A stretch of 64,000 nt of DNA from Bacteroidia bacterium (GCA_030427905.1 JAUICL010000002.1:310001-374000), one strand, 5' to 3'; counted from the first letter of the stretch, positions 1-9,163 are shown. A program made the numbers and translations. The notes: generated by a model from the sequence alone, not told the origin.

Positions 1-2
1 AG

Positions 3-383
3 ATAGCCAAGCATCCTTTTGGAGTGGGAACGGGAGATATTCAAAACCATATGGATACCAAGTATCGCGAGAATGGTCACCAATTGATGGCTGAGCACAG
101 CTTGAATGTACATAATGCATTTTTACAAATGGCCCTTGCGCAAGGGTGGTTGGCCTTGCTGTGGTTCCTGTTCTCCCTGGCGTATCCACTGCGGATGATA
201 TGGAAAAACAGTTGGTGGATTTACGGTTTTTTCCTCGTACTCATATCGGTCAACTTTCTGGTTGAGTCTATGCTAGAGAAGCAAAGTGGAGTCATATTTT
301 TTGCGTTCTTCAACGCAGTCTTTTTCTTTACCATGAAAGGGCACTCCCCCCGTGCAAGGAGTGTGAACGCGAAGCTTGGATGA
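3..383 (+). CDS. O-antigen ligase/polymerase family protein, C-terminal part only
   Basis: The window opens inside this gene; the frame is open from base 3. The visible 127 residues start with KHPFGVGTGD, the pattern found in the large periplasmic loop of Wzy/WaaL-like O-antigen ligases, followed by HNAFLQMALAQG, a second family hallmark. Three hydrophobic segments and a basic tail follow. By family, the protein joins or polymerises lipid-linked glycan repeat units at the periplasmic face of the inner membrane. The stop overlaps the start of the next glycosyltransferase by 4 bases (ATGA), so it belongs to the polysaccharide operon. Whether it is a ligase or a polymerase cannot be told from the tail alone. 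Confidence 0.8.
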   Translation: MAKHPFGVGTGDIQNHMDTKYRENGHQLMAEHSLNVHNAFLQMALAQGWLALLWFLFSLAYPLRMIWKNSWWIYGFFLVLISVNFLVESMLEKQSGVIFFAFFNAVFFFTMKGHSPRARSVNAKLG

Positions 384-1612
384 AAAAATTACTCATTCTC
401 ACACAATACTATCCACCCGAAACAGGTGCGCCGCAAAACAGGCTGCACGAGCTGGCTTTGCGAATCAAAGACGCTGGTATTGACGTGGAAGTGCTCACAG
501 CCATGCCGAATTATCCTAAAATGGAGATTTTCGATTCTTACAAGGGAAAGCGCTACCTAGAAGAAGAAATCGACGGCATCAGGGTATACCGGTCGCGGAT
601 ATACGTTAGCAAGTCTCGGGGAATGGTGGCTCGCTTACTCAACTATTTTTCATTTGTTTGGACTTCCTTTTTCACGGGAATGGGAAAGCTCGATCGTTAC
701 GACTACCTGATGTTTGAGTCTCCCCCCTTGTTCCTCGGAATGTCGGCCTACCCACTGGCCAAGTTCAAACGCGCGAAGCTAATAATGAATGTGAGTGACC
801 TTTGGCCGGAAAGTGCTGAAAAGCTTGGGCTAGTCACCAATCGCTTCTTTCTTAGGCTGGCCACCTGGCTAGAAGAATTCTTATACCGAAAATCAGTTTT
901 GATCACAGGCCAAACCCAGGGAATTGTTCGGGATATCTCATCTCGGTTTCCCGATAAGAAAACTTACTGGCTTCCAAATGGAGTAGACCTGACGTATTTC
1001 AAAAACGACTCTGTCGAGAGTAGCTGGCGGGTAGATCAAGGATTTGCCGAAGGTGATTTTCTGCTCTTGTATGCCGGAATTGTAGGGCATGCTCAGGGGC
1101 TCGAGATTCTTGTAAATGCCGCAGATCGGCTGAAAGACCAAGCAGGCATTTATATTTTGGTGCTGGGTGATGGTCCAGAAAAAGAAAAGCTTTTGAAAAT
1201 GAAAGCGGATCGAAAACTGGATAATCTTCGATTCTTCGACCCCGTGCTCAAAACCGAAATGCCGGCTATCGTAAAAGCCATTGATGTAGCCGTGGTCCCG
1301 CTGAAGAAGTTACCTTTATTTGAAGGAGCTATTCCTTCCAAAATATTTGAAAACCTAGCTATGGAGAAGCCCATTCTCCTCGGTGTAAAAGGAGAAGCCA
1401 AAGAGCTTTTTATTGATGAAGGGCGGGCTGGTTTGTATTTTGAACCAGAAAATGATGAAGAATTGGCTAATCAAATTCTAGCATTGAAGGATGGTCAAGG
1501 TACAAGAGTGGCAGAGTTAGGAAAAAACGGAAGGGCCTATGTGGAGCGAAAGTTTGACCGAAATAAGATTGCAGAAGCATTTTACAATGAATTAAGAACT
1601 TTGGAAGAATGA
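380..1612 (+). CDS. Glycosyltransferase family 4 (WbuB-like)
   Basis: 410 residues with the two-domain GT-B organisation of GT4 enzymes. The N-terminal LTQYYPPETGAPQNR (7-21), the DLWPESAEKLG stretch (140-150), LPNGVD (198-203), the GDGPEKEKL loop (263-271) and PSKIFENLA (319-327) resemble WbuB/WcaI-type transferases, whose characterised members add N-acetylated deoxyaminosugars to a growing lipid-linked oligosaccharide. It should act at the cytoplasmic face of the membrane using a nucleotide-sugar donor. The start overlaps the preceding stop and its own stop overlaps the start of the epimerase gene, both as ATGA, so translation is probably coupled. Donor and acceptor sugars are inference only. 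Confidence 0.88.
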   Translation: MKKLLILTQYYPPETGAPQNRLHELALRIKDAGIDVEVLTAMPNYPKMEIFDSYKGKRYLEEEIDGIRVYRSRIYVSKSRGMVARLLNYFSFVWTSFFTGMGKLDRYDYLMFESPPLFLGMSAYPLAKFKRAKLIMNVSDLWPESAEKLGLVTNRFFLRLATWLEEFLYRKSVLITGQTQGIVRDISSRFPDKKTYWLPNGVDLTYFKNDSVESSWRVDQGFAEGDFLLLYAGIVGHAQGLEILVNAADRLKDQAGIYILVLGDGPEKEKLLKMKADRKLDNLRFFDPVLKTEMPAIVKAIDVAVVPLKKLPLFEGAIPSKIFENLAMEKPILLGVKGEAKELFIDEGRAGLYFEPENDEELANQILALKDGQGTRVAELGKNGRAYVERKFDRNKIAEAFYNELRTLEE

Positions 1613-2706
1613 AGATATTGACGGTAGTAGGAGCCAGGCCACAGTTTGTGAAGGCCGCGGTGATAAGCAGAGAAGTGGCCAACCATCCCGAAATTGAAGA
1701 AGTGATTGTACACACTGGACAGCATTTCGATTCGAATATGAGCGACGTGTTTTTTGAAGAGATGTCAATTCCAAAACCGAAGTACAATCTGGATATACAT
1801 GGATTGAACCATGGAGCAATGACGGGAAAAATGCTCGAAGGGATTGAAGATTTAATCATCAAAGAGAGACCCGACGTTCTTTTGGTTTACGGAGACACAA
1901 ACTCGACTCTGGCTGGAGCTTTAGCAGCTCGGAAGCTCCACGTACGCGTTGCACATGTGGAGGCCGGTTTGCGAAGCTTTAACATGGCTATGCCCGAAGA
2001 AGTAAACAGAATCTTGACCGATCGAATCTCCAATTTGCTTTTTTGTCCAACCGACTCAGCCGTGCGAAATCTGGAAGCTGAAGGCTACGATGCTTTTGAT
2101 GTTTCGGTGATTAAGTCGGGCGATGTGATGCAAGATGCGGCCTTGTTTTACGCCAAGGAATCGGCCGAAAAGGCCAAGTTATCCAAAGATTTTCTAGATA
2201 GAGATTTTGTACTCTGCACGCTTCACCGCGCTGAAAATACCGACGATCCGAATAGGTTGAAAGAATTGGTGGAAGGATTAAACCGAATTCATTCATCAAC
2301 CCCCGTGGTGCTCCCGCTTCACCCGCGCACAAAAGGGGTGCTCGAAAAACAGGGACTCAAGCTGAATGTGGAGCTTATTGATCCAGTTGGATACTTTGAG
2401 ATGATCGAACTCTTAAAGCATTGCTCCTTGGTGATGACGGATAGCGGTGGACTCCAAAAAGAAGCCTTCTTTTTCAAAAAGAACTGTGTGACTATGCGCG
2501 ATCAAACCGAGTGGATAGAGCTAGTGAATAATGGCTTTAATGTGCTCGCTTCGGCAAATGCGGATGAATTGATAGAGAAATTTGAGCTGATGCGCAGTCG
2601 ATCGAATGATTTCGAAATTGATCTCTACGGTGGCGGACAAGCTGCGAAACGAATCATAGCTGATCTGGTCAAGACCGTGAAATCCACAACGCTTACCAAC
2701 GCCTAG
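1609..2706 (+). CDS. wecB: UDP-N-acetylglucosamine 2-epimerase (non-hydrolysing)
   Basis: 365 residues, the usual length. It interconverts UDP-GlcNAc and UDP-ManNAc, supplying ManNAc-type sugars for surface glycans. VGARPQFVKAA (7-17), GDTNST (95-100), HVEAGLRS (116-123), HRAEN (206-210) and TDSGGLQKEA (277-286) are family motifs. D96, E118, E131 and H206 correspond to the acidic and histidine residues needed by E. coli WecB. It starts inside the stop of the upstream GT4 gene (ATGA). The neighbouring aminotransferase and sugar transferases fit a local nucleotide-sugar pathway. Some relatives act on other UDP-HexNAc substrates (FnlC/WbpI type), so the exact product is uncertain. Confidence 0.9.
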   Translation: MKILTVVGARPQFVKAAVISREVANHPEIEEVIVHTGQHFDSNMSDVFFEEMSIPKPKYNLDIHGLNHGAMTGKMLEGIEDLIIKERPDVLLVYGDTNSTLAGALAARKLHVRVAHVEAGLRSFNMAMPEEVNRILTDRISNLLFCPTDSAVRNLEAEGYDAFDVSVIKSGDVMQDAALFYAKESAEKAKLSKDFLDRDFVLCTLHRAENTDDPNRLKELVEGLNRIHSSTPVVLPLHPRTKGVLEKQGLKLNVELIDPVGYFEMIELLKHCSLVMTDSGGLQKEAFFFKKNCVTMRDQTEWIELVNNGFNVLASANADELIEKFELMRSRSNDFEIDLYGGGQAAKRIIADLVKTVKSTTLTNA

Positions 2707-2728
2707 CAAAATTCAATAAACTCTCTTG

Positions 2729-3991
2729 ATGAGCCGGAAAAAGCGAATCTTATTTGTTTCTGCACTCGACTTTAAAGAGAAGTCAATTCAGGTGATCCGT
2801 AAAACTCCCGAAGCATTTGTAAAAGCCGGATGGGAAGTTGATTATTTACTGGCGAGAGATCAAGCTCAAACTGGAAATTACTTTTACGAGAAAGAATTTG
2901 ATCCAAATGGCGTGAATGTAACACGTATCTACTGGAAGTTTGATGGGGTTCGTAACAACACAAAAGGGACACTCCATACTGTAGCAACGAAGCTGGTGGC
3001 ATATAACACGGCCTGGAGATTGTCGAAAAAGGCCGAAGAAATGGTTCGCACCAAGAAATACGATATTGTTTACGGTTACGAGTTGCACGGAGTCTTGGCG
3101 GTTAGTCGACTTCGAAGAAAGAAGCTCATTTCCGTTGATCAGGTAATTAGTCGTTTTCAAGGAACTTGGCTTGCACTTTATTATCTGCAAAACAATAAGA
3201 AAAAGCTTGCCTTGAACCGAGAGGCCATCATGGCCCTAAAACAGCCTTCGTCCTTGTGCATTATGACCAACGATGGTACCCAAGGCGATCTGGCCATGGA
3301 GAAACTTGGTGACTTATCTGCCCAGAAGAAATTTGTGTTTTGGACCAACGGTGTCGATGAACAAAAATTACCCCCTTCGGAATACCAGGATCTAGTGTTG
3401 AAGTACAAGCCGCAGGATGAATTCGTTTTTCTGACAGTGAGCAGACTCGAATCTTGGAAGCGACTAGATAGGGCTGTTGATTGCTTCGCTAAGGCTATTG
3501 AGCTGAAACCCGATTTGAACGCAAGACTTGTCATTGTGGGTGAAGGTGGAGAACGGAAGACTCTGGAGAAAAGAGCTTCTGACGCGGGCGTTGGAGATCG
3601 GGTGTTTTTTACTGGTGGTGTATCACACGCTGAAGTGAAGAAGTATTTGAATATGGCCGATGCCTTTGTTTCGATGTACGATTTGTCGAATGTTGGTAAT
3701 CCCCTCCTGGAAGCCATTCGTGCCAATAAAGTCATTTTCACACTTAAAAATGGGGATACCGCTTCGTGGATAAAAGATGGTCAAAACGGTTTCATCTATC
3801 CCGTTGACGAGCATTTGGTGAATTCGGCAGCTACTGACTTTGCGCGGATAGTTGGTGACACCGATCTTCAGCAGAGACTTATAGAAGGTGTAAAGCAGAC
3901 TGAATCGGAAAAGTTGTGGACGTGGGATGAGAGATTTAAAGCGGAAGTGAACGCAGTAAATCAGGTCTATGAAAGCCAATCCAATCATTGA
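2729..3991 (+). CDS. Glycosyltransferase family 4
   Basis: 420 residues from the ATG at 2729; a TTG directly before it could add one residue but is less likely. The N-terminus (KKRILFVSALDFKEKS) and the C-terminal domain with TVSRLESWKRLDRAVDCF, VIVGEGGERKTLE and NPLLEAIRANKVI are the phosphate- and nucleotide-binding features of the Glycos_transf_1 domain. A soluble or peripherally membrane-bound cytoplasmic enzyme transferring a sugar in assembly of the same glycan is expected. It lies 22 bases after the epimerase in the same direction. I cannot assign donor or linkage. Confidence 0.85.
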   Translation: MSRKKRILFVSALDFKEKSIQVIRKTPEAFVKAGWEVDYLLARDQAQTGNYFYEKEFDPNGVNVTRIYWKFDGVRNNTKGTLHTVATKLVAYNTAWRLSKKAEEMVRTKKYDIVYGYELHGVLAVSRLRRKKLISVDQVISRFQGTWLALYYLQNNKKKLALNREAIMALKQPSSLCIMTNDGTQGDLAMEKLGDLSAQKKFVFWTNGVDEQKLPPSEYQDLVLKYKPQDEFVFLTVSRLESWKRLDRAVDCFAKAIELKPDLNARLVIVGEGGERKTLEKRASDAGVGDRVFFTGGVSHAEVKKYLNMADAFVSMYDLSNVGNPLLEAIRANKVIFTLKNGDTASWIKDGQNGFIYPVDEHLVNSAATDFARIVGDTDLQQRLIEGVKQTESEKLWTWDERFKAEVNAVNQVYESQSNH

Positions 3992-4021
3992 CAAGAATTA
4001 CATTTGTAGAAACGAATTGAT

Positions 4022-5245
4022 ATGATTCCCTTTTCACCTCCACGCATCGACGAAGCCATCATTGAAGAAGTGAGTAACGCACTGCGCTCTGGCTGGATTA
4101 CCACTGGTCCGCGAACGAAGCAATTCGAACTGGAAATATCTGAGTATGTGCATGCGCGAAAAACGCTTTGTGTAGCTTCTGCAACGGCTGGATTGGAGTT
4201 GATGATGCGCTGGATGGGAATCGCTGAAGGCGATGAGGTGATTATCCCAGCTTACACCTATTGCGCTACGGCCAATGTAGTAGTACATTGTGGTGCCACG
4301 CCAGTGATGGTGGATACCAAACCCGGTGAATTTAATATTGACTCTGAAGCCATCCGAAATGCTATCACGCCAAAGACCAAAGCCATTGTACCGGTAGATA
4401 TTGCAGGGTGGCCATGTGATTATAACGCGATCCGCGAAATTGTCGAAGACCCTGAGATTGTGAAGCAGTTCAAAGCTGAATCATCTATTCAAAAAAAGCT
4501 AGGACGAATAGCGATTATAGCTGATTCGGCTCATGGTTTTGGAGCACAATACCAAAACCAGCCCTTGGGCTCTGTTGCCGATATTACAGTGTTTTCTTTT
4601 CACGCCGTAAAGAATCTGACCACGGCCGAAGGGGGCGCTATCTGTATGAATCTTCCAAATGGTTTTGACGTGGATGAGATTTACAAAGAATTAAACACAC
4701 TGAGTTTGCATGGTCAGAGCAAAGACGCTTTGGCCAAGTCGAAAAAGGGCGGCTGGCGTTATGATGTACTAACTCCAGGCTATAAGTGCAATATGACTGA
4801 TATCCAAGCGGCGATAGGTCTGATAGAGTTGCGTCGGTACAAGAGCGAAACGCTGCCGAGAAGGAAAGCGATTTGCCAACGGTACAACGCTGCCTTTGCA
4901 GGGAAAGATTGGGCGATCTTGCCGACGTTTACCGATCAATCGGGAAGCGAGAGTTCTTACCACCTATACCAATTGCGTATAAAAGGTGCAACTGAACCCG
5001 TTCGAGACGCCATGATACAGTGCATGGCCGACGTAGATATTGCTGTGAATGTGCACTTCCTTCCATTGCCCATGCTCACGGCCTACAAGGATTTGGGCTA
5101 CGATATTTCCGACTACCCCAATACGTACAAGCAATACCAGAACGAGATAAGTTTACCTGTGTATTTCGACCTGACTGATGACCAGGTAGACCAAGTGGCG
5201 CATGCGATTATTTCGGCCTATGAAAAAACAGCGGTCAATGCTTGA
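4022..5245 (+). CDS. DegT/DnrJ/EryC1/StrS family sugar aminotransferase
   Basis: 407 residues; PLP-dependent type I fold. The start region is typical (IPFSPPRIDEAIIEEV, then LRSGWITTGP). The cofactor lysine is K197 in FSFHAVKNLTTAEGG, and D168 in IADSAHGFGA should contact the pyridine nitrogen. This family aminates keto-sugars bound to a nucleotide (for example UDP-4-keto sugars), using glutamate as amino donor. The preceding epimerase and following sugar transferase place it in amino-deoxysugar synthesis for the surface glycan. No 4,6-dehydratase is visible in the window; it would be expected upstream. The ORF is about 20-30 residues longer than common members because of an insertion around residues 130-160. 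Confidence 0.88.
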   Translation: MIPFSPPRIDEAIIEEVSNALRSGWITTGPRTKQFELEISEYVHARKTLCVASATAGLELMMRWMGIAEGDEVIIPAYTYCATANVVVHCGATPVMVDTKPGEFNIDSEAIRNAITPKTKAIVPVDIAGWPCDYNAIREIVEDPEIVKQFKAESSIQKKLGRIAIIADSAHGFGAQYQNQPLGSVADITVFSFHAVKNLTTAEGGAICMNLPNGFDVDEIYKELNTLSLHGQSKDALAKSKKGGWRYDVLTPGYKCNMTDIQAAIGLIELRRYKSETLPRRKAICQRYNAAFAGKDWAILPTFTDQSGSESSYHLYQLRIKGATEPVRDAMIQCMADVDIAVNVHFLPLPMLTAYKDLGYDISDYPNTYKQYQNEISLPVYFDLTDDQVDQVAHAIISAYEKTAVNA

Positions 5246-5828
5246 AGCCCTTTTTAATCGTGGCTCGGCACTTTTGGGAATCATTTTTCTCTTTCCAATT
5301 CTGCTCATTTTCGGAATTGCGATTGCCCTCGATTCACGTGGTGGGGTGTTTTACATCCAACAGCGGGTAGGCTTGAAGGGAAGGCCTTTTGGACTCTACA
5401 AATTCAGGACGATGCGTCCACTTTCAGACCAAAAAGGCAAGCTGACCATCGGCGATCGGGATCCAAGGGTAACCCGAGTCGGTTATTTCCTGAGAAAGTA
5501 CAAACTCGATGAATTACCCCAACTGATCAATGTGCTGAATGGAACCATGAATCTGGTGGGGCCACGTCCAGAAGTGCAAGAGTACGTTGATCATTATACA
5601 CAAGCTCAGATGCGTGTATTGGATGTAAAGCCGGGTATCACGGATTACGCTTCGCTGGAGTATTTTAAAGAAAGTGAGATTCTCGCTCAGAGTTCAGATC
5701 CACAAAGGACCTACATCGAAGAAATCATGCCCGAAAAAATCCGGATAAACCTGGAATACGTGGAACGCAAGTCGATGGGTGAAGACCTACGAGTGATTGG
5801 CAAAACGATAGCGCGGATACTGTCCTAG
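5220..5828 (+). CDS. Initiating sugar-phosphate transferase (WcaJ/undecaprenyl-phosphate glycosyl-1-phosphate transferase family)
   Basis: About 202 residues from the ATG at 5220; 5202 and 5238 are alternative starts. One membrane segment (GIIFLFPILLIFGIAIAL) precedes a cytoplasmic catalytic core with KFRTM, LDELPQLINVLNG and NLVGPRPE, all hallmarks of bacterial sugar transferases. It transfers a sugar-1-phosphate to undecaprenyl phosphate, the first membrane step of the glycan. This is the short form without the extra membrane helices of full WcaJ. It overlaps the aminotransferase gene end, so the two are probably translated together. Its stop TAG shares a CTAG palindrome with the stop of the convergent next gene. 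Confidence 0.9.
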   Translation: MKKQRSMLEALFNRGSALLGIIFLFPILLIFGIAIALDSRGGVFYIQQRVGLKGRPFGLYKFRTMRPLSDQKGKLTIGDRDPRVTRVGYFLRKYKLDELPQLINVLNGTMNLVGPRPEVQEYVDHYTQAQMRVLDVKPGITDYASLEYFKESEILAQSSDPQRTYIEEIMPEKIRINLEYVERKSMGEDLRVIGKTIARILS

Positions 5829-6754
5829 TCCACCTTTTGATCGGTAAACTGAGCCACGGCTTTGTGAAGGATTTTAATTTCTTCCACTTTGTCTGGGTAG
5901 CCAAGGCGATCGTAAGAGAAAATGAGATTGTTGAGCAATCGCACGATCATAGTGCGGTTATCGCATGGTTCCATAAACGCTGGGTCGCTGCCCAAGTTGA
6001 TCTTCTCCAGATAGGTTCTGATCTCGTCCTTGTGGACCATGGTTCCCTGGCTGAATGCGTTGAGGTAAAACAAGATTTTGGAGTCATCGGCTTCCGGATT
6101 GGTCACCTTATCGATGAAGCGCAAAATATTGTACTCGTCGACATATGCGAGTAGAAAGTGGTTGGGAAGATTGACACCGTAGATGGGGACACCAAGACTC
6201 TCGGCAATGGCGATGTAAATGATACTCAAGCTGAGCGGATTCCCTTTTTTGGTCTCCAACACCGTGTTGATGTACGAGTTTTGAGCAGCGTGGTAGTTCT
6301 TTTTGTTTCCTCGGAGCCCATGCACATCATATAGGATGTGATTGAAAATCTTCACCTTCTCAAAAGCCGTGAGCTCATCGTTAAGTTCGAGCCATACATC
6401 TTGCCTGATTTTCATCAGCTGGTCTTTCACCTCCAACTCATCCATGTCGGGGTATTGGTAACGAGCTACGAGCAGTGCACCTTCAAATAGGTCTTTTCCA
6501 CCGTCGCGACTCCAACTGGTAAGGGCTTCGCAAACCGTATCAAACTGGATAATGTGGATGATATCTTCAATTCGCTGCTGAAAAGAATGGCCAAAAGAAT
6601 TGAGCTCCCACATGTTTTCGAGATGAGGGATAATATCAACGCCGAGCGATATGATGCGATCGCGAACGTGTCCATAAACACCCTCGTCTGGATCGTCAAT
6701 CAAGTTGATCAAGGCGTCAATCTGCTCCGTTTTTAAGCTGTCTTTTCTTTCCAC
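5825..6754 (-). CDS. SirB1 family transglutaminase-like protein
   Basis: 309 residues, GTG start. The N-terminal half is helical (INLIDDPDEGVYGHVRDRI). The central region contains GNPLSLSIIYIAIAESLG and LPNHFLLAY, the conserved core of the SirB1/transglutaminase-like family. Members sit in the cytoplasm and their function is poorly known; the fold resembles transglutaminases, but the catalytic cysteine position is not conserved here (the segment reads NPLSLS), so peptidase or crosslinking activity should not be assumed. The 3' end meets the polysaccharide operon tail-to-tail with a shared CTAG. No terminator separates the two. Confidence 0.75.
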   Translation of the reverse strand: MERKDSLKTEQIDALINLIDDPDEGVYGHVRDRIISLGVDIIPHLENMWELNSFGHSFQQRIEDIIHIIQFDTVCEALTSWSRDGGKDLFEGALLVARYQYPDMDELEVKDQLMKIRQDVWLELNDELTAFEKVKIFNHILYDVHGLRGNKKNYHAAQNSYINTVLETKKGNPLSLSIIYIAIAESLGVPIYGVNLPNHFLLAYVDEYNILRFIDKVTNPEADDSKILFYLNAFSQGTMVHKDEIRTYLEKINLGSDPAFMEPCDNRTMIVRLLNNLIFSYDRLGYPDKVEEIKILHKAVAQFTDQKVD

Positions 6755-6824
6755 AACGTTGCTAAAATAGTCTGAGGGCTATCTCTATTAACAACGTAAA
6801 TGGCTATTTATCAGCAAAACTTTG

Positions 6825-7724
6825 TTAATCTGCGGCAAGTGCATCCAGGACGCGCACGATCAAACGGTCGATGTGGGGCTGGTAATCATCGAGAAATTCA
6901 TTCCGCAACCTATTGGCGATAACCGTGCAAACAGTGGTACATTGATGGCCGAGTAGGGCACCGAGTCCGAGCAATCCAGAGCTTTCCATTTCGTAATTAG
7001 CCAGGGGTATTCCCTCAAAAGAAAAGGTGGACATCAGGTTGTTGATTTCTTCAAAGGCGGGGTTTAATCGTAGTTTTCGACCTTGTGGTCCGTAAAAGCC
7101 ATTCGCAGTTACGGTTACTCCAGCTGTGGAGAATGATCGGAAGGCGGTGTCTAAAAAGGAGTGCCCTTTTACAGCGTAGGGTTTAATTCCGTCAATCGGC
7201 CAACGTGTATGGGCCATAAAATCATGTGCGAGTTTTTGCTCATCACTTTCCATCTCATAATCGTAGTAATGTAGCATTCCATCCAGACCTAGTGCGTAAG
7301 CCGTATGTACCGTATCGCCTACGGGAATGTGCTCTTGCAAGGCTCCCGATGTTCCAATACGTACAATTGACAAGTAGTGGGAGCGCTCCTTAATCTGCTT
7401 TGTTTTCAGATCGATGTTCACTAGCGCATCCAGCTCATTCATGACGATATCAATATTGTCAACGCCAATACCCGTACTCAAGGCTGTTATACGGGTTCCG
7501 CCGTAGAGACCCGTGTGGGTCACAAACTCTCTGCTTTCCACGCGATGTTCAACTACATTAAATTTATCAGAAATGCGTTTTACACGCGCTGGATCACCGA
7601 CTACGATTACCTTTTCAGCGAGTTGGTCGGGATGAAGTCCAAGGTGATAGACGGCGCCATCACTATTTAATACGAGCTCTGATGGAAGTAGTGGTTCGCG
7701 AGATTGTCGGGTGGTTGTTTTCAT
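6825..7724 (-). CDS. udp: Nucleoside phosphorylase, uridine phosphorylase-like
   Basis: 299 residues. VIVVGDPARVKRIS near the N-terminus is the phosphate-binding loop of the PNP/UDP family. IGTSGALQEHIPVGDTV and YEMESSGLLGLGALLG (the ribose-contacting MES segment) follow. By family it cleaves a nucleoside with phosphate into base and ribose-1-phosphate in the cytoplasm for pyrimidine salvage. The length exceeds E. coli Udp (253 residues), in line with the Bacteroidota subgroup. Monocistronic by spacing: 70 bases from the SirB1-like start and 64 bases from the next gene. Uridine specificity is inference from overall resemblance. Confidence 0.82.
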   Translation of the reverse strand: MKTTTRQSREPLLPSELVLNSDGAVYHLGLHPDQLAEKVIVVGDPARVKRISDKFNVVEHRVESREFVTHTGLYGGTRITALSTGIGVDNIDIVMNELDALVNIDLKTKQIKERSHYLSIVRIGTSGALQEHIPVGDTVHTAYALGLDGMLHYYDYEMESDEQKLAHDFMAHTRWPIDGIKPYAVKGHSFLDTAFRSFSTAGVTVTANGFYGPQGRKLRLNPAFEEINNLMSTFSFEGIPLANYEMESSGLLGLGALLGHQCTTVCTVIANRLRNEFLDDYQPHIDRLIVRVLDALAAD

Positions 7725-7788
7725 GAAAACGAATATGCGAACTAGGAATTAAACCAACGCTATTCATCACCTTAAAAAAGTCCTTAAG

Positions 7789-8625
7789 CTACTTTGTAAC
7801 TGTTGAGCCCTTCCACCAAAAATAGACTGCCGCGCTAAATAAGATGGCCAAAATGACCCACGGCAATTGTAGCGCGGTGAGTGAAAGGCCATGTATATCG
7901 GTGTTCGGTTGGAAAATGCCGGAAGGGATTGATTGGCTAGCTTGGCCTGGGCGTAAGTCAAATACGCTGATAGTCACAAAATTGGCTCCCGTATGTATTC
8001 CCAGAGCGGCTCCAAGTCTCCCTGTTTTGAAGTAGATAATGCTGAAAAACAAGGTGTGCAATGCTGGAATGAGCATGACGTACATTAAGAGTTCTCCTTC
8101 TGCGCCAGGCGAATAGGAAATCAGCCCTACAAAAAGAACCATGAAAACGATGGCCAGTTTGTGTCCAAATCCATTTTTGAGCGTGGTGAGTGGGTAGCCA
8201 CGGTAATATAGTTCAGTACCCAAATCGGCGATAAAGATGAAAATCAAGCCGTAGACCACCCCAAACAGGCTAAAATCTGGCCTAATGATCCAGCTGAAGC
8301 CCGCAGTAAAGCCTTGCACAAGCGATAGTATTCCCCACAGCCCAATACCCCAGAGCATACCCCAACCGAAGTCTTTACGGTTTTCTGCGGCAAATGAGAT
8401 TCCAAGATCCCTTAAACTCATGCCATCTTTCTGACCAAATTTGCGCGTGAGATAAAGTGCTATAAGTGCAAAGACCAGGTAGAAGAACAGGCCGCTGAAT
8501 TGCTGAGGAAAGGGGAAGGGAAGAAAGTGGAGTAGCAGCCCTTTGCGAAGTGCGATATCTAGGATCAGCAGAATGAGCAGGAAGAAAATGGTTCTAAAGA
8601 GTGAGTGGAGTTTAGTTGAAGGCAA
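7789..8625 (-). CDS. CPBP family intramembrane protease-like protein with altered catalytic motif
   Basis: 278 residues, about seven membrane segments. The region GTELYYRGYPL matches motif 1 (EExxxR) of the CPBP/Rce1 family, but the first glutamate is threonine (TELYYR). The later IPALH and GIHTGANF segments fit motifs 2 and 3 (the HxxxN type). Family members are glutamic-type membrane proteases or accessory proteins for bacteriocin self-immunity and prenyl-protein processing. Loss of the first Glu suggests a weak or non-proteolytic role. TTG start at 8625, overlapping the tspO 3' end by 14 bases; no ATG lies in frame before a stop, so the two genes are likely translationally coupled. Confidence 0.75.
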   Translation of the reverse strand: MPSTKLHSLFRTIFFLLILLILDIALRKGLLLHFLPFPFPQQFSGLFFYLVFALIALYLTRKFGQKDGMSLRDLGISFAAENRKDFGWGMLWGIGLWGILSLVQGFTAGFSWIIRPDFSLFGVVYGLIFIFIADLGTELYYRGYPLTTLKNGFGHKLAIVFMVLFVGLISYSPGAEGELLMYVMLIPALHTLFFSIIYFKTGRLGAALGIHTGANFVTISVFDLRPGQASQSIPSGIFQPNTDIHGLSLTALQLPWVILAILFSAAVYFWWKGSTVTK

Positions 8626-9070
8626 TGATGTACGCGTTTAGGGATGTGGCTATTAGTAGCCAGATTAGGTAGGGGAGAATTAGAATTGACTTAAACTTGA
8701 GTGTGGTTCGGAATACAATGAAAAAGTAGCCTACAAGGAGTGTCAAACTGATGATCGCGACCAGGGCCACGCCAACTAAATGAAGCTTAAAAAAGAGTGG
8801 ATTCCAGGAAATATTGAGAACGAGCTGGAGACCAAAGAGCCAGATTAATTTCGCTCTATGGCTGACTCGAGGCCAGAGATATGCCATGTAGACAGAAAAG
8901 CAAATCATGATGGTAGTCCAGGCAGCACCAAACATCCAGCCCGGCGGTGTCCAAGGTGCTTTGCTGAGCGACGCATACCAATCTGACGAAACACCACTAG
9001 TCGTGAATATGCTGCCAACGGCTAGGGCCGAAAAATTCAATACCAAGAATACGATGATCCGGATTATCAA
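8612..9070 (-). CDS. tspO: TspO/MBR family protein
   Basis: 152 residues, five predicted membrane helices. The N-terminal NFSALAVGSIFTTSG, the SKAPWTPPGW loop and the WNPLFF motif in helix 4 are diagnostic of TspO, the bacterial homologue of the mitochondrial translocator protein, which binds porphyrins and responds to light or oxidative stress. The start is TTG at 9070, since upstream in-frame codons hold no ATG; the resulting N-terminus aligns with the family. It is followed by and overlaps the CPBP-like gene. No carotenoid or photolyase genes, common TspO companions, are visible here. Confidence 0.88.
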   Translation of the reverse strand: MIIRIIVFLVLNFSALAVGSIFTTSGVSSDWYASLSKAPWTPPGWMFGAAWTTIMICFSVYMAYLWPRVSHRAKLIWLFGLQLVLNISWNPLFFKLHLVGVALVAIISLTLLVGYFFIVFRTTLKFKSILILPYLIWLLIATSLNAYIIAFN

Positions 9071-9163
9071 GGTGGTGCGAAGGTTTCTTGTGTCTTGGCT
9101 ATGAATTTAAGAGAAAAACTTCAGAGTCAATTTCTGACTGAGCAAATTGAGTCTAGGAATACG

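Noticed and set aside
5837-6154. Plus-strand ORF inside the SirB1-like gene
   Set aside because: Shadow of the minus-strand gene with no start context or known domain.
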